The notes: generated from the sequence alone by a model not told the origin. Positions 50,301 to 59,683 are shown, counted from the stretch's first letter. The stretch: DNA of 64,000 bases from Domibacillus enclensis (GCF_900156125.1 NZ_FTLX01000005.1:62001-126000), one strand, 5' to 3'. Made by a program: numbers and translations.

Positions 50301-51605
50301 ATGGAGATGACGATTTTAAATGCTCGTGTTCCGATTTGGAATGCGGACTTGTATTACAACGTGGCTATACAGGACGGGAAAATCGTGTCGGTTGACGGCC
50401 ATGAACATCTGCAAAGCGGAGGTGAGCCATTTTCGTTTGCAGCGGCAGATGAAGAAAGGAAGGGAACGGTCGTGGATGTGGAGGGTGTGATCCTGCTCCC
50501 GTCCTTTTCTGACATTCATATGCACCTGGATAAATCACATTCTCTTCCTTTTGCAGGGAACATCAGCGGAACGCTTCAAGAGGCGATTGAAAGCTATGGA
50601 CGGGCCTCTCAGTCCGTTACAGATGAAAACATGAAAGAGAGAATGAAAAAAACGGTGCTGTCAGCGCTTGCGCATGGCACCCGCTCGATCCGCACACATA
50701 TTGATTTTCACACCCGTCTGGAGGAAGACGTAACGTTTCGTGGAGTTCGAATGGCGCTGGAATTGCGGAAAGAGTTCCAATCAGTTGTGGATATTCAAGT
50801 GTTCCCGATGCTGCCGTATTATCCGTACGACGCACAGGATCGCACCCGCATTGAACAGCTTCTCACGATGGATATCGACGGCATTGGCGGTGCTCCGCAT
50901 ATTAGCGCTGATCCCCATGAAGGAGTGCGCGAGCTTTTCCGCTACGCGGTAAAGCACAATCTGGCGCTCGATATTCACACGGATGAAAGTGACGACCCGC
51001 AGACCAACACGATTTTAACGATTGTGGATGAAACCATTAAGCACGGCTACGAAGGACGGGTCAACGTCGGTCATCTGTGCTCGCTTGCCGCAATGAATCA
51101 GAAGCAGGCGGATGATGTAATCGGGAAAATGAAGCAGGCATCGTTAACAGCTGTCACATTGCCGGCCGCCAATTTGTACTTACAGGGCCGTGGTGATAAA
51201 GGGACGGTACGGCGCGGCGTCACGCGTGTAAAGGAGCTGCGGGCAGCGGGTATTCCGGTTGCCACCGCTTCCGATAACGTCTGTGACCCGTTTCATCCAT
51301 TTGGCCGCGGCGATTTGCTGCAGATTGCTCAAATTACCGGCTATGCGGCACATATGGGCGGAACGGAAGACGTCATTGACCTGCTTCGAATGATCACAGA
51401 CGAGCCGGCGGCCATTATCGGGCAAACGAATAAAGGTATTCAGATCGGTCAGGAAGCAAGCTTTATGCTCATTAAAGCCTATTCAGTGGCAGAGCTTTTC
51501 GCCCAGCTGCCGCAAACACGCGCGGTCTATGGAAATGGGCAGTGGCTGTCAAAAATGCATACGGCTGTATCATTTAGCCAGACCGCATCGGAGAGCCCGG
51601 TGTAA
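50301..51605 (+). CDS. Cytosine-deaminase-like amidohydrolase (2)
   Basis: 434 residues, ATG at 50301 with AAGGAG 8 bases upstream (a GTG at 50292 is less likely). Ligand motifs: FSDIHMHLDKSH (H73, H75), SIRTHIDFHTR, DIHTDESDDPQTN, VNVGHLCSLA and ATASDNVCDPFHPFG. Paralogue of the preceding gene; the pair may act on different nitrogen substituents. Its HMHLDKSH form is seen in cytosine deaminase and related ring deaminases. Confidence 0.88.
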   Translation: MEMTILNARVPIWNADLYYNVAIQDGKIVSVDGHEHLQSGGEPFSFAAADEERKGTVVDVEGVILLPSFSDIHMHLDKSHSLPFAGNISGTLQEAIESYGRASQSVTDENMKERMKKTVLSALAHGTRSIRTHIDFHTRLEEDVTFRGVRMALELRKEFQSVVDIQVFPMLPYYPYDAQDRTRIEQLLTMDIDGIGGAPHISADPHEGVRELFRYAVKHNLALDIHTDESDDPQTNTILTIVDETIKHGYEGRVNVGHLCSLAAMNQKQADDVIGKMKQASLTAVTLPAANLYLQGRGDKGTVRRGVTRVKELRAAGIPVATASDNVCDPFHPFGRGDLLQIAQITGYAAHMGGTEDVIDLLRMITDEPAAIIGQTNKGIQIGQEASFMLIKAYSVAELFAQLPQTRAVYGNGQWLSKMHTAVSFSQTASESPV

Positions 51606-51624
51606 AGAAAGGGGAGAATGATTT

Positions 51625-52353
51625 TTGACAACGATTGCGATTGTCTATTACAGTGCCTATGGACATATTGCCGAGCTGAGTGAAGCGGTCGCTGAAGGCA
51701 TCGGTGCCGTAGAAGGAGCCGTGTACAGCCGGCTGCGTATTCCTGAATTTTCAGATCCGGCTATTCAGGTTGCGCTGCAAAGACAGGATCAGGTTTCTTC
51801 TAAACTGGGCAAACATTTTGGATTAACGAAGCGGGTGGAAGATTATAAAAAGGTGCAGCAGGATCAGGCGATGATTCCGGTTGCAACGATGGACGATTTA
51901 CGTGAGGCGGATGGAATCATTTGGGGATTCCCGACGTATTTAGGGACGATGCCCGGTCAGGTGAAATCTTTTCTGGATCAGGCGGGGCAGTTTTGCACGA
52001 CGGGTGAATTAGAAGGAAAGCCGACGGCCCTGTTCACAAGTGCCGGCTCTATTCATGGCGGTCACGAAGCGGCACTTTTAACATCCCTCGTGCCACTGCT
52101 CCACTTTGGCATGATTTACGTTGGTCTTCCGTACACCGAAAATACCGAATACTTAACGGATAAAGCGGTTGGGGGTTCGCCATACGGCGCCTCCACTCTT
52201 GCCGGTCCGGACGGATCAAAGCGGCCATGTGACGATGAACGAAAAATGGCAGGACGGCTGGGAACACGTGTGGCGATCATTGCGGATTCGCTGAAAAAAG
52301 GTCGTTTCCTTTCATGTAATAAAAACGTGCTTGGGACAAAAGGTTCTGGATAG
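51625..52353 (+). CDS. wrbA: WrbA-like NAD(P)H:quinone oxidoreductase / flavodoxin
   Basis: 242 residues, TTG start, GGGGAG eight bases upstream. Flavodoxin fold with FMN-phosphate loop VYYSAYGHIAELS, and the WrbA stretch GFPTYLGTMPGQVKSFLDQA plus TSAGSIHGGHEAALL. WrbA transfers two electrons from NAD(P)H to quinones. As the last gene of this operon it could supply or accept electrons for the FAD oxidases or detoxify quinone-like products (inference). C-terminus has about 40 residues beyond the usual end. Confidence 0.9.
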   Translation: MTTIAIVYYSAYGHIAELSEAVAEGIGAVEGAVYSRLRIPEFSDPAIQVALQRQDQVSSKLGKHFGLTKRVEDYKKVQQDQAMIPVATMDDLREADGIIWGFPTYLGTMPGQVKSFLDQAGQFCTTGELEGKPTALFTSAGSIHGGHEAALLTSLVPLLHFGMIYVGLPYTENTEYLTDKAVGGSPYGASTLAGPDGSKRPCDDERKMAGRLGTRVAIIADSLKKGRFLSCNKNVLGTKGSG

Positions 52354-52360
52354 AATAAAA

Positions 52361-52389
52361 AGCCGAACGATCACATTCGGCTTTTTTTT
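52361..52389 (+). terminator. Terminator of the heterocycle catabolic operon
   Basis: AGCCGAA / TTCGGCT stem, 8-base loop, then eight T. Confidence 0.92.
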
Positions 52390-52439
52390 GAGCTCTTCAT
52401 GATGGTAAATCGTTTAGTGACTGCGCTTGAGACAATATT

Positions 52440-52560
52440 GAAAGGACGGCTTCTGCAGTGCTGCGCGTTCGAAGGGGCGGGAGGTGAGCTGATCCCTTCC
52501 GAGTCTCCGCCCTGCGCCAGCCGCCCTTAGTGGGGAGGGCAAGCAGCTTGTAAAACCTAA
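52440..52560. repeat. GC-rich structured intergenic element 1
   Basis: A compact GC-rich stretch with self-complementary runs such as GGGGCGGGAGG against CCGCCC/CCTCCC-like sequences and CGGGAG near CTCCGCCC, followed by TGAATGTGTAACAACAAAC. It stands out from the A+T-rich flanks. It has the look of a dispersed non-coding element; only this copy is in the window. Confidence 0.4.
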
Positions 52561-52703
52561 AAAGAAGCGATCTGAATGTGTAACAACAAACTTCATTCTA
52601 TTATTCGTATAAAAAAAGAAAGGGCACTTCTCATACAGCCACTTGTTAGTCGTTGATACAATCCGTTTTCAAGTTTTTATCCTCTTTGTTCATTAAAATC
52701 ACT
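52561..52703. other. A+T-rich spacer between the two structured elements
   Basis: No ORF with a ribosome site and no strong hairpin. Continues to the second element. Confidence 0.4.
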
Positions 52704-52833
52704 ATGGGCGCAGGGAGGCCGGCGCAGACTCCCACTGGACGAGCGGACAGGCTGAAACAGCCATGGTTTTTGGGCTGGTTCAGCGTTCGCCCAGTAGGAA
52801 AGCGGAGCCGGCAGCCCGGAGCCCCTGTATGTG
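52704..52833. repeat. GC-rich imperfect palindrome, structured element 2
   Basis: Arms fold back around AGGCTGAAACAGCC (52750-52763) and GGCTGGTTCAGC (52773-52784). Further out CCCACTGGACGAGCG (52731-52745) faces CGTTCGCCCAGTAGG (52784-52798), and GGCCGGCGCAG faces GGAGCCGGCAGCC. Together this gives a long interrupted hairpin of about 130 bases. No coding frame is convincing. It resembles miniature mobile or REP-like elements; copy number in the genome is unknown. Confidence 0.5.
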
Positions 52834-52942
52834 CATTTCCAGAAAGAGAATTAAGCTACTAGGTTGTTCGGTTTCAACGGCCAATCTCATTGTTATGTCC
52901 CAGCCTCGGTTTGTTTGGAAATCATGCGTATATCCAAAGCCG

Positions 52943-54991
52943 TCAGGATGTTTCTTCTGTTTGCCTAAAAAAGCCTCTTCGCCATTCTTCCAATTCAGCC
53001 GGCATCATTGGCTTCCCATAATAATAGCCTTGAATGGCGAGGGGGTGGTCGGTGGAGATAAGAAAGTCAACCTGCTCGGCCGTTTCTACCCCTTCAATGA
53101 CAATATGCAGATTCAGCGACTGGCCGAGTGTGATAATCGCCAGCAGAATGGCCGAGTCTTTTTCAGATTGAGGCACCTGGTCGACGAATGACTTATCAAT
53201 TTTCAGCGTGTTAATCGGCATTTGCCGCAAAAAAGAAAGAGAAGAGACACCTGTTCCGAAGTCATCAAGCGCAACAGAAAAGCCCTGCTCCCGAAATAAA
53301 TGAATCGCCCGGATGGCGCTTTCGGCCGACTGGACAACGCTTGTTTCGGTCACTTCAAGCTCAAGCTGCTCGGGTTGGATTGAATAGCGATCGATCACTT
53401 TTTTCAAGACATTGCTTAGTTTAGAAGATGTAATGTATTCACCCGGAATATTGACGGCGACCTTTTCGCCGGGCAAACCGGACTGTGTCCATTGCTGCAG
53501 CTGCCGGGCAGCGCGGTCAATCACCCAGTCAGTTACATCATCAATTCGATGATTTTGCTCCAAAATCGGAATAAACACGCCGGGTGAAAGCATGCCGAGA
53601 GTGGGATGCTTCCAGCGGATGAGTGCTTCAAACCCGTCAAGCTGTCCGGAAGCAGCCAGGATCTTCGGCTGGTAGACGAGAAACAGCTCTTCCTCTGCCA
53701 TCGCACGTCCGAGCCCTTGTAGCACTTTTTGATCAAAGGAAAAGGTATGGACGGCTGGATCATATACAACCACTTCATTGTCATATCGGGTAAGAGGATG
53801 TTCAAGAACAGCCAGTGCATTCGAATACAGCTGGTGCTGGGTGTCAGCTTCTTTTACAAAGGAAACGGAACATACAGAGGTCAAGTAAATCCATTTATCC
53901 TCTAAATAAAAGGGCCCTCTCCATTTTTCTGCGACCGTTTCCATAATCCGAAGAAAAATATCTTGATCGACTTCTTCCGAGAGAAAAGCAAACCGGTTTC
54001 CTTCGATCCGGTATAACGCCATAAAACCAGCGCGGGCGTCCTGCAGCTCAAGGGCAATCTGCTGAATCAGCTTGTCTCCGAAGGCATAACCATACCCGTT
54101 ATTGATTTTTTCAAAGCCATGAAAATGCCAGATGGCCAACAGGCGGTTGTCTGATTTTTTCATCAATGTCTTTTCAAACTGACGACGGTTGGGCAGCCGT
54201 GTCAGACCGTCAAAGTAGCTGATTCTGTAGTCAATGTACCGGTCCATTAAGCTAGAGAAAAGAAGCGAGATAAGCAGGAAAAACATTCCGGCTGTGACCG
54301 GACCAATCAGCATGTTCATATCGGAATGGCCAGCGTGTCCCGAGAGTATGGAAGTAGGAGACGCATAAAAGGAAACGGCCGCCATGCCGGTGTAATGCAT
54401 GCTAGAAACCGCCAGTCCCATTATAAGAGCGGTCAGGATTTTCATAAGCCGCTTTTCCATCAGCTGTTTTAAGCTGGAGAAAATATAAAGAGCCACGAAC
54501 GAAACAACAATGGCAATGACAACTGATATAGTAAATAAACCGGCGTGATAAGTATGGATCGCCTCCATCTCCATTGCTTCCATTCCCATGTAATGCATCG
54601 CTGCAATGCCAATCCCCATGGCGACTCCTGCCAGAGCGAAGGTCATCAAGGACTGGTTTTGCTTATTGGCTAAATGAAAAGCGAGAAAAGAAGCAACGAT
54701 GGCAGGCAGAATAGAAAGAAAGGTCCAAAGGTGGTTATAGCTCATCGAAACAGGCAGCGAAAAAGCGTTCATGCCGATGAAATGCATCGACCAAATGCCG
54801 AACCCCATTGCAAGCGACGCCAGAACAAGCCAGACGGACCGGTGAAAAAAGCCGTTTTTCTGCACACGCTCATTCATGGAAAGAGCTGTATAAGAAGCGA
54901 GACAAGCCATGGAGATCGACAAAACGACGATCGGCCACGAATGGTCTCCCGATAATTCACTGTAATTTTGCGGGATAGAGGGGGAAAACAT
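52943..54991 (-). CDS. MHYT-GGDEF-EAL cyclic di-GMP phosphodiesterase
   Basis: 682 residues from the ATG at 54991 (GAGGA six bases upstream; an ATG at 54997 is too close). Seven membrane segments with three MHYT motifs: MHFIGM, MHYMGM and MHYTGM, proposed to sense oxygen, CO or NO through bound copper. The GGDEF domain is degenerate: the signature position reads EGNRF, so no cyclase activity is expected. The EAL domain is complete (EALIRWKHP, EVTETSVV, DDFGTG, LKIDKSFV, EGVET) and should hydrolyse cyclic di-GMP. Counterpart of the two cyclases at the left end of the window. Confidence 0.93.
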   Translation of the reverse strand: MFSPSIPQNYSELSGDHSWPIVVLSISMACLASYTALSMNERVQKNGFFHRSVWLVLASLAMGFGIWSMHFIGMNAFSLPVSMSYNHLWTFLSILPAIVASFLAFHLANKQNQSLMTFALAGVAMGIGIAAMHYMGMEAMEMEAIHTYHAGLFTISVVIAIVVSFVALYIFSSLKQLMEKRLMKILTALIMGLAVSSMHYTGMAAVSFYASPTSILSGHAGHSDMNMLIGPVTAGMFFLLISLLFSSLMDRYIDYRISYFDGLTRLPNRRQFEKTLMKKSDNRLLAIWHFHGFEKINNGYGYAFGDKLIQQIALELQDARAGFMALYRIEGNRFAFLSEEVDQDIFLRIMETVAEKWRGPFYLEDKWIYLTSVCSVSFVKEADTQHQLYSNALAVLEHPLTRYDNEVVVYDPAVHTFSFDQKVLQGLGRAMAEEELFLVYQPKILAASGQLDGFEALIRWKHPTLGMLSPGVFIPILEQNHRIDDVTDWVIDRAARQLQQWTQSGLPGEKVAVNIPGEYITSSKLSNVLKKVIDRYSIQPEQLELEVTETSVVQSAESAIRAIHLFREQGFSVALDDFGTGVSSLSFLRQMPINTLKIDKSFVDQVPQSEKDSAILLAIITLGQSLNLHIVIEGVETAEQVDFLISTDHPLAIQGYYYGKPMMPAELEEWRRGFFRQTEETS

Positions 54992-55093
54992 GTACATTCC
55001 TCGTTTCTACAAAGATCATAGTATTTATATCGGCGACTTTGTCCCTATTCTTAACAAATAATGAGAGAAAAGGGCGAAAAATGTCGAATGTCT

Positions 55094-56638
55094 TTACTGA
55101 CCTATATGCTTGATCTTCACGTTGCTGAAAACGGATGGGCCGCCTTCGGAAAACAAGGCAATGCCTTGATCTTCATGTTCAGGGAACACTAAGCTGGAAT
55201 GAACCACTTTTCCGTCCCCTATAAACAATTCAACGCTTGTTTTGTCCACAAGAATGGTGACATGAACCTTTTTATTGCTGCTGTCAAATGGGGCGCGGCT
55301 TTCCAGTAAATGACCGGTTTGGTCCGGCTGGCCGGTAAAGGACCGGTTCACGTAAGAATAGCCTGCCTCTGAAAGAATGCCGACGTCGACGCGGCGTTCC
55401 TGATCAGCAGATTCACGTAGACGGAAGCCGATATTTGTTGCTTCTGACCACGTAATATCTGCTTCGAGCTGATAGGAATCACCCGTTGTTTTTAATGTTT
55501 CAGCTCCGTTTACTTCGATCTCGTCATAAGCATCGGTAGAATGAACGAATTTATCCAGTGCTGCTGCAGGCTGTGAGGCCAAATAATACTGGCCGCGGCC
55601 ATCGTGCTTCAGCTGAACCTCGCGGACGACCGAATCCATCCCGTTGAAATTCTCTTCCATTGTCGGCGTTTCATGGGCGTAGTCCCAGTTGTTCATCCAG
55701 GCAAGCGCGTACCGTTTTTGCAGCTTGTCCTGTTCGGCTCCATCTTCAAATGTCACACCACCGTACCAGTCAAAGCCGTAGTCCAGCCATTCCGGTTCGC
55801 TTTGGTCCGGGAAAAATTCCTTTCCATCAAAATCTCCGCTCCAATAAGCATAGGTGTTGGGCTTGCCAGCTGCTTTTCCGTTCGCACTCACGCCGAGCAC
55901 CCATTTGACCGTTCCGTCCTCTGCGCGCATGAAAAACAAATCCGGGCATTCAACGAGACCGATGTTTTCAGTTGAAAAGCCGCTCGTATACTGCCAGTCT
56001 TTTAAATTGTCGGATTCGTAAAAGCCAATTTTCGTGCCTTCCGCCATAGCCATGACCCACTTATCATGCTGATCATCCCAGATGATTTTCGGATCGCGGA
56101 AATCCTTTGTGCCTGGATTCGGGAGGACAGGCTCTTCGCTGTAGGAGGTGAACGTTTTGCCTTCATCGGTGCTGTACCAGAGAAATTGCTCCTGCTGGCC
56201 GCCATTCTTGGAAGGCTGTGTCACAACGGCTATAAAAGCGTTATGACCAAAGCCAGCTGTATTGTTTTCATCAACGACAACAGACCCGGACCATGGATCG
56301 CCGTTTTCATTCGTATATTTCGGAATGGCCACGCCTTGATCTTGCCAATTCACTAAATCTGTTGACGTAGCATGGCGCCATTCGGTCCCGTTTCCGTCCG
56401 GGTAATCGCCGTTATAAAGATAATAATAATGATAGACCCCTTTAAAATAAACAGGCTTTTGCGGATCGTTTTTCCAATGGTCTGGTGATGTGAAGTGGTA
56501 AGCCGCCCGGTAAGAAGCGTCCTCTTTCTCTTTTGTTAGGGGACGATCCACCCAGGAGACAATGGTGTAAATAAACAGTCCGATGACACCTGCTGCAAAA
56601 AGGAGCAGGCCAAGCCGTTTATGTTTTTTTTTCATCAT
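55094..56638 (-). CDS. levB: Levanase / levanbiohydrolase, glycoside hydrolase family 32 (LevB type)
   Basis: 514 residues, GGCGGTG before tandem ATGs. N-terminal membrane anchor (about 9-28) without a clear cleavage site, then the five-bladed GH32 domain: HWKNDPQKPVYFKGVYHYYY (nucleophile D58), FRDPKIIWDD (transition-state Asp) and ECPDLFF (acid/base Glu). C-terminal beta-sandwich follows. Directly after sacB on the same strand, the sacB-levB order of B. subtilis, where LevB trims the levan made by SacB. Expected outside the membrane, hydrolysing beta-2,6-fructan. Confidence 0.9.
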   Translation of the reverse strand: MMKKKHKRLGLLLFAAGVIGLFIYTIVSWVDRPLTKEKEDASYRAAYHFTSPDHWKNDPQKPVYFKGVYHYYYLYNGDYPDGNGTEWRHATSTDLVNWQDQGVAIPKYTNENGDPWSGSVVVDENNTAGFGHNAFIAVVTQPSKNGGQQEQFLWYSTDEGKTFTSYSEEPVLPNPGTKDFRDPKIIWDDQHDKWVMAMAEGTKIGFYESDNLKDWQYTSGFSTENIGLVECPDLFFMRAEDGTVKWVLGVSANGKAAGKPNTYAYWSGDFDGKEFFPDQSEPEWLDYGFDWYGGVTFEDGAEQDKLQKRYALAWMNNWDYAHETPTMEENFNGMDSVVREVQLKHDGRGQYYLASQPAAALDKFVHSTDAYDEIEVNGAETLKTTGDSYQLEADITWSEATNIGFRLRESADQERRVDVGILSEAGYSYVNRSFTGQPDQTGHLLESRAPFDSSNKKVHVTILVDKTSVELFIGDGKVVHSSLVFPEHEDQGIALFSEGGPSVFSNVKIKHIGQ

Positions 56639-56699
56639 TTTTCACCGCCTGTATAGAAAAAGAAAATGCCATGTGACTGGCATTTTCCTTTCAATCGTT

Positions 56700-58163
56700 T
56701 TATTTGTTTGTAATCTGACCCTGTTCTAAAATGCTGTTTTCTACAACAGATGTATTAGGACCTTTAATTTTCAGCTCAAAGCTTGGCGCAAACGTTGACT
56801 TACGGTCTTCAAAGAAGCCTCTGTTTGTCATGTAGCTTGTGACGACAAAGTTATCTGTGTTTTCCTGTGGAATCACATAATGCGCGTATGTCCACGTAAT
56901 GTCACGAGGATTCAAATCCTGGTGCAGAACGATACCCGTTTTGTTCAACGGCTTGTATGGGCCGTCAACAGAGTTGGACACGTAGCCGAGCATGTAAATA
57001 TCTTCGTCATCTATACCGTCAATGGTCATTTTTGAACCGCGAGTGCTCGTGAATAAATAAAATTTACCGTCTTTTTCAAAGATATTCGGGCGTTCAATTT
57101 CATCGGTCACTGTATTCGAAACGATCAGCGGCTTCATTTCCTTTTTCATGGTGAAATCGTCATTGATTTCAATGATGCCGATTGCACCGTTTGCTTTCTC
57201 AGCTAATTCCTTCTTCGGGCTTTGAAGAAGCTTTTGTTTTTCTTCCTGGAAGAATTTTTCGCTGTTGCCATAGTACGCTTTGTTGTAAAGGGATTCTTCA
57301 CCCTGATACCCGTATTCTGTCCCTGTATTTGCTTCAAACACAAGGTACTTGCGGCCGTTGTCTTCTACGTAATGGGGATCACGGAACGTATGGTTATCGG
57401 AGAAATCTCCGCCGCCAAACGCTTTGTCAACCGTTTGATACGTTTTGCTGTCGCCGCCTTCATAAATCGACTTGTAATCCTCTACACCGTCAATGTTCAG
57501 CGTATTCGTGTCAGGTTCAGACAAGTTCACCTGCGCCGTTGTCAATGTTTGTTTGCCGTAGTGGCCGGATTCTGGTGTGAAGGGCTCGCGGTTTGTATAA
57601 AACAAGCGAACTTCGCCATCGTCGGTGAATGTGGCAGAACCGGACCATTCCTCCGCTTGATATTTCAAGTACGGATCATTTGGCTGGAATTTGTCACTGT
57701 CTTCAAACACGCGTCCAGCGTTTTTCCAGGCATCCAATGAATTATCGCCGACTTTTTTGTAGAACATGTAAATGAATGTGTCGCTTCCGTTTTTAGGATC
57801 ACCGGCTAATCCGAATACGATATGGTAGCCGTTGTATTCAGCAACCGTGCCATCCGTGTTTTGCAATGGCCATGTGTCCCAAACGTCCATCATGATCGTG
57901 TTGCCGTTCTCATCTGTTTTTGTCGCTGCCGGAATATTCCGGATGGTGGATTCGTCAAACGCAGGGACCGTGAATTTCGGATCGCCGTGCTGGCTAATCA
58001 TATTCTTCATATCTGAGCGGGTGATTTGCGATAAATCATACGTTTCTTTGTAATCCCGGGCATCTTTTGGAGCGGCAAATGCCTGCGGCGCAATCCCTCC
58101 TAATAAAATACCGGCGCCGAGAGTGACGACAGTTGCTTTTGCTGTTAGCTTTTGAACGTTCAT
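56700..58163 (-). CDS. sacB: Levansucrase, glycoside hydrolase family 68
   Basis: 487 residues, AGGAGGAAG before the ATG. Signal peptide ends at AFA (about residue 30). GH68 catalytic residues are in VWDTWPLQN (nucleophile D96), TFRDPHYVED (stabilising Asp) and DEIERPNIF (acid/base Glu). Secreted; transfers fructose from sucrose to a growing levan chain. No sacY-type antiterminator stem with a terminator is seen in the 140 bases before the gene, so the regulation of B. subtilis sacB is not conserved; a YesMN system lies upstream instead. Confidence 0.95.
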   Translation of the reverse strand: MNVQKLTAKATVVTLGAGILLGGIAPQAFAAPKDARDYKETYDLSQITRSDMKNMISQHGDPKFTVPAFDESTIRNIPAATKTDENGNTIMMDVWDTWPLQNTDGTVAEYNGYHIVFGLAGDPKNGSDTFIYMFYKKVGDNSLDAWKNAGRVFEDSDKFQPNDPYLKYQAEEWSGSATFTDDGEVRLFYTNREPFTPESGHYGKQTLTTAQVNLSEPDTNTLNIDGVEDYKSIYEGGDSKTYQTVDKAFGGGDFSDNHTFRDPHYVEDNGRKYLVFEANTGTEYGYQGEESLYNKAYYGNSEKFFQEEKQKLLQSPKKELAEKANGAIGIIEINDDFTMKKEMKPLIVSNTVTDEIERPNIFEKDGKFYLFTSTRGSKMTIDGIDDEDIYMLGYVSNSVDGPYKPLNKTGIVLHQDLNPRDITWTYAHYVIPQENTDNFVVTSYMTNRGFFEDRKSTFAPSFELKIKGPNTSVVENSILEQGQITNK

Positions 58164-58302
58164 TCATCTTCCTCCTGTGCTGTTTTTTAGTATTCGATAT
58201 GTAGTACAAGTAAAAGTATACGGGGGGATTTCTATTCTGGATATGGCATGAATTGATTGAGATTTCGTCTTATATTGATAAGCGGAGGGAAAAAGGAAGC
58301 AT

Positions 58303-58330
58303 AAAAAAAGCCCCGCTAAATGCGGAGCGG
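58303..58330 (-). terminator. Terminator after the solute-binding protein gene
   Basis: On the minus strand CCGCTCCGCATTTAGCGGGG, then CTTTTTTT: short GC stem with seven T. It separates the binding protein from sacB. Confidence 0.7.
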
Positions 58331-58363
58331 AGAAGGGAGGACACCGTTTTTTCCTGCTGTTTC

Positions 58364-59656
58364 TCACGTTTCGTCCCGTTGTTCCTGAGATGCCCGTTCC
58401 CACGATTGTTGAAATGCCTCCAGCAATTGTTCGCGGGTCAGCTGCTTGCCGATGTACAGCTGCATCGCTGTCCCGAATTCTTCCTTGATGCCCGGCGGAA
58501 AATGAAACCAGTTGGCGTGCAAGGCGTTTCCTGATTGATAAGCTTGAATGGTTTCATCCGCAAGCGCTCCTAAGTGATCTGATTCAATATTCTTGAAAGC
58601 AGGGATAAATTGAAAGCGCTCGGTCATGTATTGCTGTCCTTTTTTCGATGAAACCATCCAGTTTAAAAACTTCTTTGCTTCTTTCTTTTTTTCAGGCGCA
58701 GCCTGCTTATTGACGACCCAATAATTCGGCACGCTGACGACCAGTTCACTTTCGAGATGATCATTAAGAGGAATTGGAAGAAAGCCGATGTTCATATCTG
58801 GTGATTGCTGATCGATCATCGGCTGGACCCAGTTTCCCTGCTGAATCATGGCGGTCTGTCCGGTGGAAAACAATTCCACTTCCATATTGTAATCCGTCGT
58901 GAGCGGGTTTTCATTTCCGTATTGAAGTGTCATGTCCAGCAAGTCGATCACATCACTGAACAACGGGTTGTGACTGATCGTGTCCGTCCCGTCATTTAAT
59001 CGCTGAATAAACGCGTCGGGGTCTTTCTGCTGGGCAAACGCTACATTCATCAAGTGATCGCCGAGCTTCCATTCTTCATAATAGCCGGTCGCAAACGGGG
59101 TAATGCCGGCGGCCTGCAATTTCTCTGTTGCCGCAAGAAGCTCCGTTCGTGTATCAGGAAGGGTCTCAATGCCGGCTTGATCGAACAGCGCTTTGTTGTA
59201 AATAAATCCATAGCCTTCAAGGTTGATCGGCATCCCGTGAAGCTGCCCGTTGAACGTCATCGGCTCGAGTGATTTATCATATGCCTGGTCTACCCAGGGC
59301 TGATCAGACAGGTCTTCTAAATAGTTCTCCCATCGCCTGGCGGTTTCATAGCCGCTGTTTGTGAAAATGTCAGGCCCGTTGCCAGCGGCTATATCAGCCT
59401 TTAAATCAGCGAGGTCGTCGACTGCCCCGCCAACAGTGTGAATGTCAATCGTCACGTGAGGGTTTTCCTCCTCGTAAGCGAACACCATTTCTTCAAAAGA
59501 CTCAGCAATTTCGATTTTCGGATTTCGAATGGTCAAGTGGATGGGCTGTTCGTCGGGTTCGATTTGACTGGTTTCCGGCTTTGATTCTGGCTGACAGGCA
59601 GATAAAAGAAAAGCGGTCAGACCGATTGAAAAGACTTGGATGATGTTCGTATTCAT
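58364..59656 (-). CDS. Extracellular solute-binding protein, family 1 (sugar type)
   Basis: 430 residues, GAGGTG before the ATG. Lipobox LSAC (TAFLLSACQPES). Typical family 1 binding protein: IEIAESFEEMVFAYEEENPH, LKADIAAGNGPDIFTNSGYE and PINLEGYGFIYNKALFDQAG. Such proteins feed sugar ABC importers, but no permease or ATPase gene is present here. It stands 49 bases after the YesN gene, so it may serve the two-component system as a sugar sensor, as in known three-component sugar sensing systems (inference), or work with a transporter encoded elsewhere. Confidence 0.9.
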   Translation of the reverse strand: MNTNIIQVFSIGLTAFLLSACQPESKPETSQIEPDEQPIHLTIRNPKIEIAESFEEMVFAYEEENPHVTIDIHTVGGAVDDLADLKADIAAGNGPDIFTNSGYETARRWENYLEDLSDQPWVDQAYDKSLEPMTFNGQLHGMPINLEGYGFIYNKALFDQAGIETLPDTRTELLAATEKLQAAGITPFATGYYEEWKLGDHLMNVAFAQQKDPDAFIQRLNDGTDTISHNPLFSDVIDLLDMTLQYGNENPLTTDYNMEVELFSTGQTAMIQQGNWVQPMIDQQSPDMNIGFLPIPLNDHLESELVVSVPNYWVVNKQAAPEKKKEAKKFLNWMVSSKKGQQYMTERFQFIPAFKNIESDHLGALADETIQAYQSGNALHANWFHFPPGIKEEFGTAMQLYIGKQLTREQLLEAFQQSWERASQEQRDET

Positions 59657-59683
59657 TCGTTCACCTCTATCGTATTAAACATA

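Noticed and set aside
52763-53191. Plus-strand frame of 142 codons through structured element 2 into the MHYT gene
   Set aside because: Begins inside the hairpin element and runs antisense to the EAL domain; composition is not protein-like.
57222-57740. Plus-strand frame of 172 codons opposite sacB
   Set aside because: Shadow of sacB, whose catalytic motifs are all present on the minus strand.
58164-58302. RAT/terminator antitermination leader of sacB
   Set aside because: I looked for the SacY-type RNA target followed by a terminator in the leader and found none; the only hairpin is the terminator of the preceding gene.
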